A DNA stretch of 64,000 bases from JAVBQL01 sp031549085. Lineage in GTDB: Bacteria; Spirochaetota; GWE2-31-10; MWDO01. Made by a program: the position numbers and the translations under genes. Position 1 is the first letter of the stretch; every line of letters begins with the position of its first letter. The stretch covers positions 15,837-79,836 of the forward strand of contig JAVBQL010000009.1 in NCBI GenBank assembly GCA_031549085.1. The letters run 5' to 3'. Positions 45,952-55,044 of the stretch are shown in pieces. The notes beneath the pieces are model-generated. The model was not told the DNA's origin. It saw nothing but the letters and a program-made list of their open reading frames with translations, and ran no database searches.

Positions 45952-47109
45952 TTATAGGAAATTATTATTAACACTAATATCGATTTCATCAAAACACTCC
46001 AATAATATAGTGTTCAATACATTCATACCTTTACTAGTAACTTTGAGTCTATTTTTTGACAACTTCATATTTTTATTTAGAGTATTTTTTTGAATTGTAT
46101 TTTTTAAAAGCTTCTCTATATCTACATCAAATCTCTTTTTAAAATCATCTATATCAACTCCTACTGTTAAGCGTAAGCCCATAAGAAGATACTCTTTTAT
46201 GCTCTCATCTTTAGTAAGCTTATATACATTTCGAAAGTTGTCATATTCTATATATGAATTAAGATCGTTTCTATTTTCAATCCTTATATTATCTACAGTT
46301 GAGTGTGCACTTGGTCCTAAACCAATATAGTTATGGTACTTCCAGTAGCCAATATTATGCAATGATTGGCTCTTTTTGTTTTTTGAGTAGTTAGAGATTT
46401 CATATTGCTTAAAATGGTACTTTCGCAATATTTTTTTTACTCTCTTTTCAAACCCATACATCAGATCTTCATCTATTGCTGCACCCTTTTTATAAAAGAG
46501 ACTATTCTCATCAATTGACAAATCATATATAGAGATATGATCTATATTTTTATATCTACCTAATATTATGTCTAATTTATCTATTTCACTATTAATGCTA
46601 CTATATGGCAGCCCATTTATGAGGTCTATGTTTATGTGTATCCCAATTTTATCAAGCAGCTCAATCTTTGATATATCAAAGTCATCATCACTTTTTACTC
46701 TATTAGCATAGAGCAGCGCCTCTTTTGTAAATGATTGAATACCGATAGATACTCTATCTATGTTGTAGTTGATTATAGTTTTAGCTAGCTCTTCAGATAT
46801 ATTTTTTAAGTTACACTCCACTGTTATGCTCTTTATCTTTTTATAATTGAGATTTGATTTTAAGAGCTCAAATATAGTGTTTAAATCGCTGATGTTTAAA
46901 GCTGGGTTCCCTCCACCAATATATAGTGTCTTTAGAGATTCAAAATCATATTGAGCTATATACTCTAACAACTCTCTCTCTAATGAGTTGATATATCCAG
47001 CGAATAGCTCGCTATTCCTATATGTTACAGAGTAGAATCCACAGTAGTCACACTTTGAACTGCAGAATGGATAGTGAATATATAGGTGTTCAATTTTTTT
47101 TCTATTCAT
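45952..47109 (-). CDS. hemW: Heme chaperone HemW-like radical SAM protein
   Basis: This 385-residue radical-SAM protein of the coproporphyrinogen III oxidase-like group has YIHYPFCSSKCDYCGFYS with Cys16, Cys20 and Cys23 as the CxxxCxxC cluster site. It then has YIGGGNPALN, SIGIQSFTKEALLYANR, the diagnostic LHNIGYWKYHNYIGLGPSAH and a C-terminal HemW-type domain. HemW binds heme and is thought to load it into respiratory proteins; true HemN oxidases have an N-terminal extension that is missing here. No other heme genes are in the window. Confidence 0.85.
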   Translation of the reverse strand: MNRKKIEHLYIHYPFCSSKCDYCGFYSVTYRNSELFAGYINSLERELLEYIAQYDFESLKTLYIGGGNPALNISDLNTIFELLKSNLNYKKIKSITVECNLKNISEELAKTIINYNIDRVSIGIQSFTKEALLYANRVKSDDDFDISKIELLDKIGIHINIDLINGLPYSSINSEIDKLDIILGRYKNIDHISIYDLSIDENSLFYKKGAAIDEDLMYGFEKRVKKILRKYHFKQYEISNYSKNKKSQSLHNIGYWKYHNYIGLGPSAHSTVDNIRIENRNDLNSYIEYDNFRNVYKLTKDESIKEYLLMGLRLTVGVDIDDFKKRFDVDIEKLLKNTIQKNTLNKNMKLSKNRLKVTSKGMNVLNTILLECFDEIDISVNNNFL

Positions 47110-47293
47110 TTTTATTTAACCTTTCATATGGCGACTTATGAATTATTATTGTAGATTGTCTCCATAGATGTAGATAAAAATTTAGTTTTAAAAATATATT
47201 TCACAATATCCATTTTTTATATTTAGCCAAAAAAAACTCCATGCGCGTGTACTCTTCTGCCTCATCTTTCCCTAATCTCATGGAAAAACATTC

Positions 47294-47322
47294 TTGACTA
47301 ATAGCCAATATTTTTCTATACT
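47294..47322 (+). promoter_or_regulatory. Sigma-70 promoter for leuS
   Basis: TTGACT (47294-47299), a 17-nt spacer and TATACT (47317-47322), 69 nt before the leuS start. Confidence 0.7.
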
Positions 47323-47390
47323 CTTATCATTCCCCATTTCAATTTTTAAGTTAACTACTTATTTAATATATCGTTTTTAAGGAAAAAGCT

Positions 47391-49808
47391 ATGAATGACT
47401 ATAATTTTTTAGAGATAGAGAAAAAGTGGCAAAAGTATTGGGAAGATAACAAGATCTTTAAAGTAACCGAAAATAGTAAACCAAAAGAGAAGAGATTGTA
47501 TGTGCTTGACATGTTTCCATATCCATCAGGCTCTGGGCTTCATGTGGGGCACCCTGAGGGCTACACAGCAACAGATATCTATTCAAGATTCAAAAAAATG
47601 AGTGGATATAATGTTTTACACCCTATGGGCTTCGACTCCTTTGGGCTTCCTGCTGAAAATTATGCAATACAGACGGGTACTCACCCAGCAGCAACAACTG
47701 CAAAAAATATAGATAAGTTCAGGGAGCAGATAAAGGCTTTGGGTTTCTGCTATGATTGGGATAGAGATATTTCTACAAGTGATCCAAAATACTACAAGTG
47801 GACACAGTGGATATTTTTACAACTTTTCAAGAAGGGGTTGGCATATGAGACCAACTCCCCTATCAACTTCTGTCCAAGCTGCGGAACTGGTTTGGCCAAC
47901 GAAGAGGTGGTGGATGGAAAGTGTGAAAGGTGCGGTACAAACGTTCAAAAAAAGCCGCTTAGACAATGGATGCTAAAAATCACTCAATATGCAGAGGATC
48001 TGCTAAAAGATTTGGAGCTCTTAAATTGGAATGAAGCAATAAAATTGATGCAGAAAAACTGGATTGGCAAGAGTGAGGGGGCTGAGGTACTATTTGGTGT
48101 TGAGGGCACTGACGAGACCCTAAAAATTTACACTACCCGCCCAGATACGCTATTTGGTGCAACCTATATGGTTCTTGCTCCTGAACATCCTCTGATAAAG
48201 AAGATAACTAAAGAGCCAAATAAAAAAGATGTAGAAAGCTATGTTGATAAGGCAGTAAATAAGTCTGATATCGAGAGAACGGACTTAAACAAGGATAAGA
48301 CAGGTGTGTTTACAGGCTCTTATGCTATAAATCCAGTTAATGGTGCTAAAGTTCCAATATGGATATCTGACTATGTCTTGATTAGTTATGGAACTGGCGC
48401 AATTATGGCTGTCCCTGCCCACGATGAGAGAGACTTTGAGTTTGCAACAAAGTTTAATATACCTATAATTCAAGTTGTTAGTAAAGATGGCTCTGCAAGT
48501 GAGCTTAAAGAGGCTTTTACTGAAGATGGAATCGCTGTTAACTCTGGAGCATTTAATGGACAAAAAACTTCTGATTTTAAAACCAACATTATAAAGTGGC
48601 TTGAGGATAATAAAAAGGGCAAAAAGACAATAAACTATAAGCTTCGAGATTGGGTATTCTCTAGGCAACGTTATTGGGGAGAGCCAATTCCTTTGGTTCA
48701 CTGTCCAAAGTGCGGTACTGTGCCTGTGCCAGAGAGTCAACTTCCAGTTCTGCTTCCTGATGTTGAGTCCTATAAACCAACAGGTACTGGCGAATCCCCT
48801 CTCGCAGCAATTGACTTATGGGTAAATACAACCTGTCCAACCTGCGGCGGAAAAGCTAAAAGAGAGACAAACACAATGCCTCAATGGGCTGGAAGCTGCT
48901 GGTACTATATTAGATTTACTGATCCAAACAACGACAAAGAGCTTGCTGATAAAGAGAAGATTAACTACTGGCTTCCAGTGGATCTATATGTAGGAGGGGC
49001 AGAACATGCAGTATTACATCTACTCTACTCTCGTTTTTGGCATAAGGTTCTATATGAGATTGGTGTTGTAAACACAAAAGAGCCATTTATGACCTTGCGC
49101 AATCAAGGTATGATATTGGGTGAAAATGGTGAGAAGATGTCAAAATCTCGAGGCAATGTTATCAACCCTGATGATGTTATAAGTGAGCATGGGGCTGATA
49201 CACTAAGAATGTATGAGATGTTTATGGGACCGCTTGCTGTTGATAAGCCATGGAATACACAGAGTATATTTGGTGTAAGACGCTTTTTAGAGAAAGTTTG
49301 GCGTCTCTTTGATAAGCCAATAGATGATAACTATTCAGTCTCTCAAGAGACAGTGAAAATTTTTCATAAAACTATAAAGATTGTAACTGAAAAGATTGAT
49401 AATCTTGAACTGAACACTGCTATTAGTCAAATGATGATACTTGTTAACAATTTGCAGAGAGAGGAGAAGCTAACCAAAGCTATCCTTTTAGATTTTATCA
49501 AGATACTGCATCCATTTGCACCATTTATTACAGAGGAGCTTAATGAGAAGCTTGGTAACAAGCCATCACTTCTTAATGAGAAGTGGCCAACTTATGACCC
49601 AAGCAAGATAGTTGATGAGACAATCACAATCGTCCTCTCTGTTAATGGAGCAATCAGAGCTAAAGTTGACTTGCAAAAGGGTTTATCTAATGATGAGCTT
49701 TTAGAGATTGCCCTAAATAATGAGAGGATAATTGAGTATACAAAGGGCAAAGAGATAGTAAAGAAGATTGTTGTAGCAGATAAATTAGTTAATATAGTTG
49801 TGAAGTAG
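47391..49808 (+). CDS. leuS: Leucyl-tRNA synthetase
   Basis: This 805-residue class I synthetase has MFPYPSGSGLHVGHPEGYT with the HIGH-type motif (about residue 50), a zinc-binding CPSCGTGLANEEVVDGKCERC segment, the CP1 editing domain (about 220-400, with TTRPDTLFGATYMVLAPEH and GTGAIMAVPAHDERD), a second cysteine group CPKCGT...CPTCGG, and KMSKSRGNV (about 583). A C-terminal anticodon and LeuS-specific domain follows. AAGGA precedes the ATG. It joins leucine to tRNA-Leu. Confidence 0.97.
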   Translation: MNDYNFLEIEKKWQKYWEDNKIFKVTENSKPKEKRLYVLDMFPYPSGSGLHVGHPEGYTATDIYSRFKKMSGYNVLHPMGFDSFGLPAENYAIQTGTHPAATTAKNIDKFREQIKALGFCYDWDRDISTSDPKYYKWTQWIFLQLFKKGLAYETNSPINFCPSCGTGLANEEVVDGKCERCGTNVQKKPLRQWMLKITQYAEDLLKDLELLNWNEAIKLMQKNWIGKSEGAEVLFGVEGTDETLKIYTTRPDTLFGATYMVLAPEHPLIKKITKEPNKKDVESYVDKAVNKSDIERTDLNKDKTGVFTGSYAINPVNGAKVPIWISDYVLISYGTGAIMAVPAHDERDFEFATKFNIPIIQVVSKDGSASELKEAFTEDGIAVNSGAFNGQKTSDFKTNIIKWLEDNKKGKKTINYKLRDWVFSRQRYWGEPIPLVHCPKCGTVPVPESQLPVLLPDVESYKPTGTGESPLAAIDLWVNTTCPTCGGKAKRETNTMPQWAGSCWYYIRFTDPNNDKELADKEKINYWLPVDLYVGGAEHAVLHLLYSRFWHKVLYEIGVVNTKEPFMTLRNQGMILGENGEKMSKSRGNVINPDDVISEHGADTLRMYEMFMGPLAVDKPWNTQSIFGVRRFLEKVWRLFDKPIDDNYSVSQETVKIFHKTIKIVTEKIDNLELNTAISQMMILVNNLQREEKLTKAILLDFIKILHPFAPFITEELNEKLGNKPSLLNEKWPTYDPSKIVDETITIVLSVNGAIRAKVDLQKGLSNDELLEIALNNERIIEYTKGKEIVKKIVVADKLVNIVVK

Positions 49809-49811
49809 TGT

Positions 49812-49877
49812 GAATAAAAACTTATTAAAATAAAATTGTATAGCTTGTTAAAGTAACCTAAAGTAAAGTTTTTATTC
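49812..49877 (+). terminator. AT-rich inverted repeat after leuS, possible terminator
   Basis: GAATAAAAACTT (49812-49823) is an exact inverse complement of AAGTTTTTATTC (49866-49877), separated by 42 nt. The low GC content and missing terminal T run make termination uncertain. Confidence 0.35.
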
Positions 49878-49985
49878 AAAATATAAAAATTGCCTGTATT
49901 GTTTTTTAGTTTAGTATATAAAATGTTCGTTGAATTTTCATTTCAAGTGACAGTCGTTGTCAAATTTTTTTTTGGAGATGAGATT

Positions 49986-50057
49986 ATGATTATCATAAAT
50001 TGTCTAGTTGAGATTACCCTGTTTGATGTATGCGGAAGCTGTGGGTATTATTCATAA
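49986..50057 (+). CDS. Tiny ORF encoding a CGSCGYY peptide
   Basis: This ORF of 23 codons has a good GGAG site 8 nt upstream of the ATG. Its C-terminal part reads LVEITLFDVCGSCGYYS. The CxxC pair followed by Gly-Tyr-Tyr resembles the tails of small radical-SAM-modified precursor peptides such as mycofactocin MftA (IDGMCGVY). No dedicated modifying enzyme sits beside it. The ORF lies inside a tRNA-like inverted structure, so it may instead be chance. I have no homology evidence. Confidence 0.3.
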   Translation: MIIINCLVEITLFDVCGSCGYYS

Positions 50058-50145
50058 AACAAATGTGAGAAATGGAAATTACTAAAATTAAGGATAATAT
50101 GGGGCAGCATCAGAGGTTCAAATCCTCAAGCTTCCGCCCTTTTTT
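50032..50145 (+). other. tRNA-like element ending in a T run
   Basis: GCGGAAGC (50032-50039) pairs with GCTTCCGC (50130-50137) like an 8-bp acceptor stem. Just inside the 3' arm is a T-arm-like hairpin GAGG-TTCAAAT-CCTC (50113-50127). No acceptable D-arm or anticodon arm can be drawn; instead TATTAT/ATAATA may pair. TTTTTT follows at 50140-50145. It may be a decayed tRNA (a Leu type would fit GCGGAAG), an atypical tRNA-like RNA, or an odd terminator. Confidence 0.35.
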
Positions 50146-50262
50146 CTTTGAATAAATTGCACTGTATAAATATGAAAAAAGTTAACTTGTTAATATAGTA
50201 ATAGTGAGATAGTTTTTAAGTAGGTGCCTTTATTATAACACCTACTATTGGGGATAGCATAA

Positions 50263-50763
50263 ATGAGTGATAATATGCAATATAGAGAGATTAGACGTAA
50301 AGATAGAGCAATGCCAACAGAAAAAGCATATGAGCTATTAGAAAAAGGCGAATATGGAATCCTCTCCACCATAGGAGAGAACAATCAGCCATATGGAACT
50401 CCCCTATCCTATGTTGTTGTTGATAACAATATATACTTTCATTGTGCACCTAAAGGACAAAAGTTAGATAATATAGCTTTTGAGTCTAGAGTATGTTTCT
50501 CTATTGTTGGAAAAACAGAGCCTATTTATGATAAGAATTTTACCACCTACTTTGAGAGTGTGGTTGTCTATGGAAAGGCAATGGAGATAGTTGATAACGA
50601 TAAAAAATTTGATATCTTAATGAAGATAGCAGAGAAGTATCTGCCTGCTCATATGGACAAAGCAAAAGATGATATAGATGGCTCAATTGCAAGAACTCTT
50701 ATATATCAAATATCTATAGAACACATTACAGGCAAAGAGAAGAAAAAAAGCAGAGAGGGATAA
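50263..50763 (+). CDS. Pyridoxamine 5'-phosphate oxidase-like flavoprotein, NimA family
   Basis: This 166-residue split-barrel flavoprotein opens MQYREIRRKDRAMPTEKAYE and LLEKGEYGILSTIGENNQPY, followed by GTPLSYVVVDNNIYFHCAPKGQKLDNI and VCFSIVGKTE, the pattern of the nitroimidazole-reductase NimA group. Members bind FMN and often heme; the physiological role is not settled and resistance should not be assumed. The next, frameshifted gene starts 2 nt after its stop. Confidence 0.82.
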   Translation: MSDNMQYREIRRKDRAMPTEKAYELLEKGEYGILSTIGENNQPYGTPLSYVVVDNNIYFHCAPKGQKLDNIAFESRVCFSIVGKTEPIYDKNFTTYFESVVVYGKAMEIVDNDKKFDILMKIAEKYLPAHMDKAKDDIDGSIARTLIYQISIEHITGKEKKKSREG

Positions 50764-50765
50764 AA

Positions 50766-51492
50766 ATGGGAAAAGATGAAATAGATATTGATAAAAATAA
50801 TTCAAAAGAAATTACTAAATTAGTAATTGATACTTTTTTAAATATCGTAGAGCCATCTGGAACAATATGAAAATTTCTCTAGCGCTATTAAACTTACACA
50901 ACAAATGTTATTTTCCAATTTTTTAAAAGAATGTAATCACTATTTTATAAATAACAACTTTTCAGAGATAAATAGAATAAAGTTAGAAAAATACTTGGAG
51001 AATGACAGTAACCTTTTATTTATATCTACAATAATAAAAAATGCAGTCAACTCTGTTTCATTAATGCGAAATACTCTATTGGCATACTATACATCAACAA
51101 TTCTTAATGATTGTGAAGAGTTACAAGAAAAAGACTATATTATAAGTAATGGAATTAACAACCTTTATGATTTTGATATTAAGCATTTTGTCATTTTTTA
51201 TGAACACAGAAAAAATAATAAGGAAATAGATAGTGAAAAATTAAAAGAGAGCTTTTTTATATCATTGGATAAACTTACGAGTCTTCAACTAATATATCTA
51301 ATATATCAAAAACAAAATTTTAGTTTTTCGATTGATAATGATTATGATTATGATTATGATAAAAAAGGATACTATGAAAATAAAAAAAGTGATTTACATA
51401 GTTACCGTATAAATTATATCTCTGATCATTTGTATAAAATAATAGAAAAATCTAATATATTAGAGAAGCTCCAAAAAGATGATATTATATAA
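50766..51492 (+). pseudogene. Hypothetical gene with a frameshift
   Basis: The first frame runs from ATG 50766 to TGA 50868-50870 (MGKDEIDIDKNN...NIVEPSGTI). The +1 frame is open from before that stop and reads YENFSSAIKLTQQMLFSNFL onward to 51492. Together they would make one protein of about 240 residues, so one base seems inserted, or a base was misread, near 50863. The combined protein is charged and helical; I do not recognise it. A GATTAT hexamer is repeated about four times near 51337-51360 and encodes DYDYDYD. Translation might resume at ATG 50905. Confidence 0.6.
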
Positions 51493-51508
51493 ACGTTACT
51501 ATTAAGTT

Positions 51509-52261
51509 CTAATCCAATTCTGCTCTAGATAGTAGATCTCTCATTTGGTTTTCATCCTCACACACTTTATAAAACAAAAACGCAAATTGCTGAAGCGCTT
51601 CTGGATATTCAGAGTAGGCACAGAACATACTTCCCTCTGGATCAAAAAGTATATACCCTTCAAACTCTGGCAACTTTTCCTCTATAAAAACCTCTGCCAA
51701 CGAAGTCCAATCATACCCATTGCCTTCAAAGCCATCATCTTCACGTTCAAGAAATATATGATTTTTATACTCACCAACATTTAAGATTAGTGATACTGAA
51801 GATGGGTGAACAACTATTTTGAAAGGCTTAATCTCCTCTTCATTAATCCAGAGTTCAAGAACAACTTTAGAGTCACCACTATCAGGTGTACTTCCTATCT
51901 TTTTATATTGTGAAAGGTTCTTTTTTGACATAACAACAAACATCTCTGCAGTTGTGTCTGTTGGGTCTAATTTACAAGCCATTTCAAAATCTTGAAGAGC
52001 TTCATTATACATTTCTAAATAAAAGTGTGCATATCCCATTCTAAAGTGCCATAGAGAGTCATTTTCTCCCTGATCTTTTACTGATAATAATAACTCTATT
52101 GCATAGTCATATTGATCAAGGTTATTACATGCCCTTGCAAGATGACTCACTAAATCATAGTCCCACTCATTTTCAGGAAATTTTAGAATCTTCTCTACAA
52201 TCTTTTCATACTCTCCATTATTATGCCATTTATTAAGCTGTTTTAGTAATTTTTGTTCCAT
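51509..52261 (-). CDS. TPR-repeat protein
   Basis: This 250-residue cytoplasmic protein has an N-terminal half (about 1-125) of tetratricopeptide helices, with LVSHLARACNNLDQYDYAIELL and HFRMGYAHFYLEMYNEALQDF matching the repeat. A C-terminal half follows with conserved-looking acidic and aromatic patches (DDGFEGNGYDWTSLAEVFIE and FDPEGSMFCAYSE). This resembles immunity- or regulation-type proteins but I cannot assign a function. It sits 36 nt downstream of gyrA on the same strand. Confidence 0.65.
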   Translation of the reverse strand: MEQKLLKQLNKWHNNGEYEKIVEKILKFPENEWDYDLVSHLARACNNLDQYDYAIELLLSVKDQGENDSLWHFRMGYAHFYLEMYNEALQDFEMACKLDPTDTTAEMFVVMSKKNLSQYKKIGSTPDSGDSKVVLELWINEEEIKPFKIVVHPSSVSLILNVGEYKNHIFLEREDDGFEGNGYDWTSLAEVFIEEKLPEFEGYILFDPEGSMFCAYSEYPEALQQFAFLFYKVCEDENQMRDLLSRAELD

Positions 52262-52297
52262 AAAATAGAGTTCCTTAAAATTAGAGATAGACTTTTT

Positions 52298-54727
52298 TTA
52301 TTGCTCTTCAGTTTCAGTAATAATTCTTGCAACAGATGAAACTTCATCATTGTCAGATAGCTTAACAACCCTGATCCCTGTAGCATTTCTTCCCTGTTGA
52401 GATATTTGATTAACTGGAATCTTTATTATCTGCCCTCTTGTAGTCATAAGCATTACCTCATCACCCTCAAGCACCTGCTTAACTGCTGCAACATCGCCCC
52501 TCTCCTCAGTGTGCTTATAGTATCGTTGTCCCCCAGTACCTCTGCCATGCGGCATAAATAGGTCAAAATCGAGCCTCTTACCAAAGCCTTTCTTTGTAAT
52601 AAGTAGCATAAATGAGTCATCATCAACAATACATACTCCACATAGAGAGTCATTCTCTGCAAGTCTTATACCAGTAACACCTCTAGCAACACGTCCCATC
52701 TGCCTTACTTTTGTCTCTAAGAAGCGAAGAGACTTACCCATAGTGGTTGCAAGTATTATCTCTTTTTTGCCATCAGTGATTTTTACATCTATGATACTAT
52801 CGTTATCGTCAAGTGTAATTGCTCTCTTTCCGCTGATTTTTTTGTATTCAAACTCTTTTAAAGAGACTCTCTTTACTATTCCATTTTTTGTAGCAATAAA
52901 GGCATAGTGATCATCACTAAAGCTATGAACATTTATGATAGCACTGATATCCTCATCACCGATACCAATCATCCCCTTTATATGCTCACCTCTAGCATCT
53001 TTTGAGAGCTGCTGAATCTCATGCACTTTTATCTGATAGACCATTCCCTTGCTGCCAAAGATCAATAGGTAATCATGAGTTGATGCAACAAATATATGCT
53101 CATTAAAGTCATCATTTCTCATTTTTTTGCTGGACATCACACCAACACCACCCTTGCCCTGACTTCTAAAGTCTTTAGTAGAGACACGCTTGATGTAGCC
53201 AAGATGTGAGATAATAACAACCATATCCTCTTTGTGAATTAGGTCTTCAACATCGATATTCTCAAGCTGCTTTGATATAATATCTGTTCTTCTATCATCA
53301 AGAAATGGAGTTGTATCTTTTATTAACTCCTCTTTAACCACTTTAAGCATATTGAAGTCTGATGATAGAATCTCTTTTAATTTTGCTATCAAAACTAGAA
53401 GCTCTTCATACTCATTTTTTAATTTTGTGCTTTCAAGATTGGTTAACTGCCTTAACCTCATCTCTACAATAGCGTGTGCTTGAATATCGCTTAACTTGAA
53501 TCTCTCTGCAATTGCCTTTTTTGCACTATCAGTATCTTCTGATGCACGAATAATTGCGATTATCTCATCAATATTATCAATAGCAATTAAAAAGCCCTCA
53601 ATAATATGAAGTCTCTCATTTGCTTTCTTAAGCTCAAACTTTGTACGTCTCTCAATAACCTCTTTTCTAAAATCTATATAGGCTTGGATAGTCTGCTTTA
53701 GGTTTAGGACTTTAGGGACACCCTTATCAAGAGCTAGGTTAATAATTCCATAGTTTGTCTGTAGATCTGTGTTGGTAAAAAGTTGATTAAGTACAACCTT
53801 TGGAATAATGCTTCGCTTAAGCTCAATAACTATACGAATTGATTTGTCTTTGTCCGACTCATCTCTTATATCAGAAATTCCTTGGATCTTACCAGTTGAT
53901 ACAAGTTCTGCTATTCTTTCAATAAGCTTTGCTTTGTTTACTTGATATGGTAAATCTTCTACAATAATTACATCTTTGCCTGTTTTTGACTCCTCAATAG
54001 AGACTCTTGAACGGATAGTTATCTTGCCGCGTCCAGTTTTATAAGCATCTTTAATCCCCTCTTTACCAAAGAGTATTCCACCTGTTGGAAAGTCTGGACC
54101 TGTTATATGAGTCATAAGCTCATCAATAGTTATTTCAGGATTATCAATCTGTGCTGATATGCCATTAACCACCTCTCTAACATTGTGAGGCGGGATATTT
54201 GTCGCCATACCAACAGCAATACCACTTCCCCCATTTATCAAATAGAATGGAATCGCTGATGGCAAAACTAGAGGCTCTTGCATAGAGTCATCATAGTTAG
54301 GACCAAAATCTATCGTATTTTTATCAATATCTTTAAGCATCATTTGTGCAATTTTAGATAAACGACACTCTGTATAACGCATCGCTGCAGGCGGATCATT
54401 ATCAACAGAACCAAAGTTTCCATGTCCATCAACAGCTGTATATCTTAATGAGAAATCTTGTGCCATTCTAACAAGTGCATCATAGATTGATGCCTCACCA
54501 TGCGGGTGAAACTTACCAAGAACATCACCGACAACACGTCCACACTTCTTGTATGCTTTATTTGGCTGCAAGCCCATCTCATCCATTGAGTAGAGAATTC
54601 TTCTGTGGACAGGTTTTAATCCATCTCTTACATCTGGGATGGCACGACTTACAATTACGCTCATTGCATAAGTCATATAAGAAGATTTTAATTCATCTTC
54701 TATCTCTATTGGATATATATTACCCAT
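52298..54727 (-). CDS. gyrA: DNA gyrase subunit A
   Basis: This 809-residue protein has an N-terminal breakage-reunion domain with the catalytic tyrosine Tyr118 (AAMRYTECRLS). The quinolone-determining segment is HPHGEASIYDALVRMAQDF, where the residue equivalent to E. coli Ser83 is Ala79. The long coiled-coil arm and a C-terminal six-bladed DNA-wrapping pinwheel follow, with a GyrA-box-like QGKGGVG near residue 527. With GyrB it introduces negative supercoils. gyrB is not in the window. A TPR gene follows after 36 nt. Confidence 0.96.
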   Translation of the reverse strand: MGNIYPIEIEDELKSSYMTYAMSVIVSRAIPDVRDGLKPVHRRILYSMDEMGLQPNKAYKKCGRVVGDVLGKFHPHGEASIYDALVRMAQDFSLRYTAVDGHGNFGSVDNDPPAAMRYTECRLSKIAQMMLKDIDKNTIDFGPNYDDSMQEPLVLPSAIPFYLINGGSGIAVGMATNIPPHNVREVVNGISAQIDNPEITIDELMTHITGPDFPTGGILFGKEGIKDAYKTGRGKITIRSRVSIEESKTGKDVIIVEDLPYQVNKAKLIERIAELVSTGKIQGISDIRDESDKDKSIRIVIELKRSIIPKVVLNQLFTNTDLQTNYGIINLALDKGVPKVLNLKQTIQAYIDFRKEVIERRTKFELKKANERLHIIEGFLIAIDNIDEIIAIIRASEDTDSAKKAIAERFKLSDIQAHAIVEMRLRQLTNLESTKLKNEYEELLVLIAKLKEILSSDFNMLKVVKEELIKDTTPFLDDRRTDIISKQLENIDVEDLIHKEDMVVIISHLGYIKRVSTKDFRSQGKGGVGVMSSKKMRNDDFNEHIFVASTHDYLLIFGSKGMVYQIKVHEIQQLSKDARGEHIKGMIGIGDEDISAIINVHSFSDDHYAFIATKNGIVKRVSLKEFEYKKISGKRAITLDDNDSIIDVKITDGKKEIILATTMGKSLRFLETKVRQMGRVARGVTGIRLAENDSLCGVCIVDDDSFMLLITKKGFGKRLDFDLFMPHGRGTGGQRYYKHTEERGDVAAVKQVLEGDEVMLMTTRGQIIKIPVNQISQQGRNATGIRVVKLSDNDEVSSVARIITETEEQ

Positions 54728-55044
54728 TATTGATTGTCCTTTAAAAAAATATTCAAGATTTGTTTAAAAATTGGATAGATAACTCTATTATAAAAAAAGA
54801 AAAATGTCAAGTTGAGTTTTTTTAGATCTGTCCAGCTCGTTATAGTTTACTATATACTAAATGAAGTACACCAACTATTATACTTGGCAAGTTATACTTC
54901 AACCGATGGGGATGAGCTAAAAAAAATCTTAATGAAACCTTAATAAAATCTTAATGATATCTTAACGACTTTCAAGTATCTCTTTCTGCAAAGAATGAAT
55001 TAAAAAACTTTATCAATTTTTAAGAAAATGAAGGAGCTTAATTT
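54728..55044 (+). other. Divergent intergenic region between gyrA and the WD40 gene
   Basis: It contains the four 11-bp repeats at 54926-54969 and, before them, a near-palindrome ATACTTGGCAAGTTAT (about 54884-54899). Both could be regulator sites. No gene was seen. Confidence 0.5.
54926..54969 (+). promoter_or_regulatory. Four phased 11-bp direct repeats (response-regulator box-like)
   Basis: The units are ATCTTAATGAA, ACCTTAATAAA, ATCTTAATGAT and ATCTTAACGAC, back to back with no gap. The core CTTAA recurs every 11 bp, one helical turn, which is the arrangement used by PhoB/OmpR-type response regulators. They end 75 nt before the WD40 gene start. Confidence 0.65.

Noticed and set aside
50032..50145. 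Functional selenocysteine tRNA
   Set aside because: An 8-bp acceptor stem is present, but no anticodon arm with UCA or long variable arm can be drawn.
53000..54744. Plus-strand ORFs opposite gyrA
   Set aside because: They lie wholly opposite a conserved essential gene and lack translation signals.
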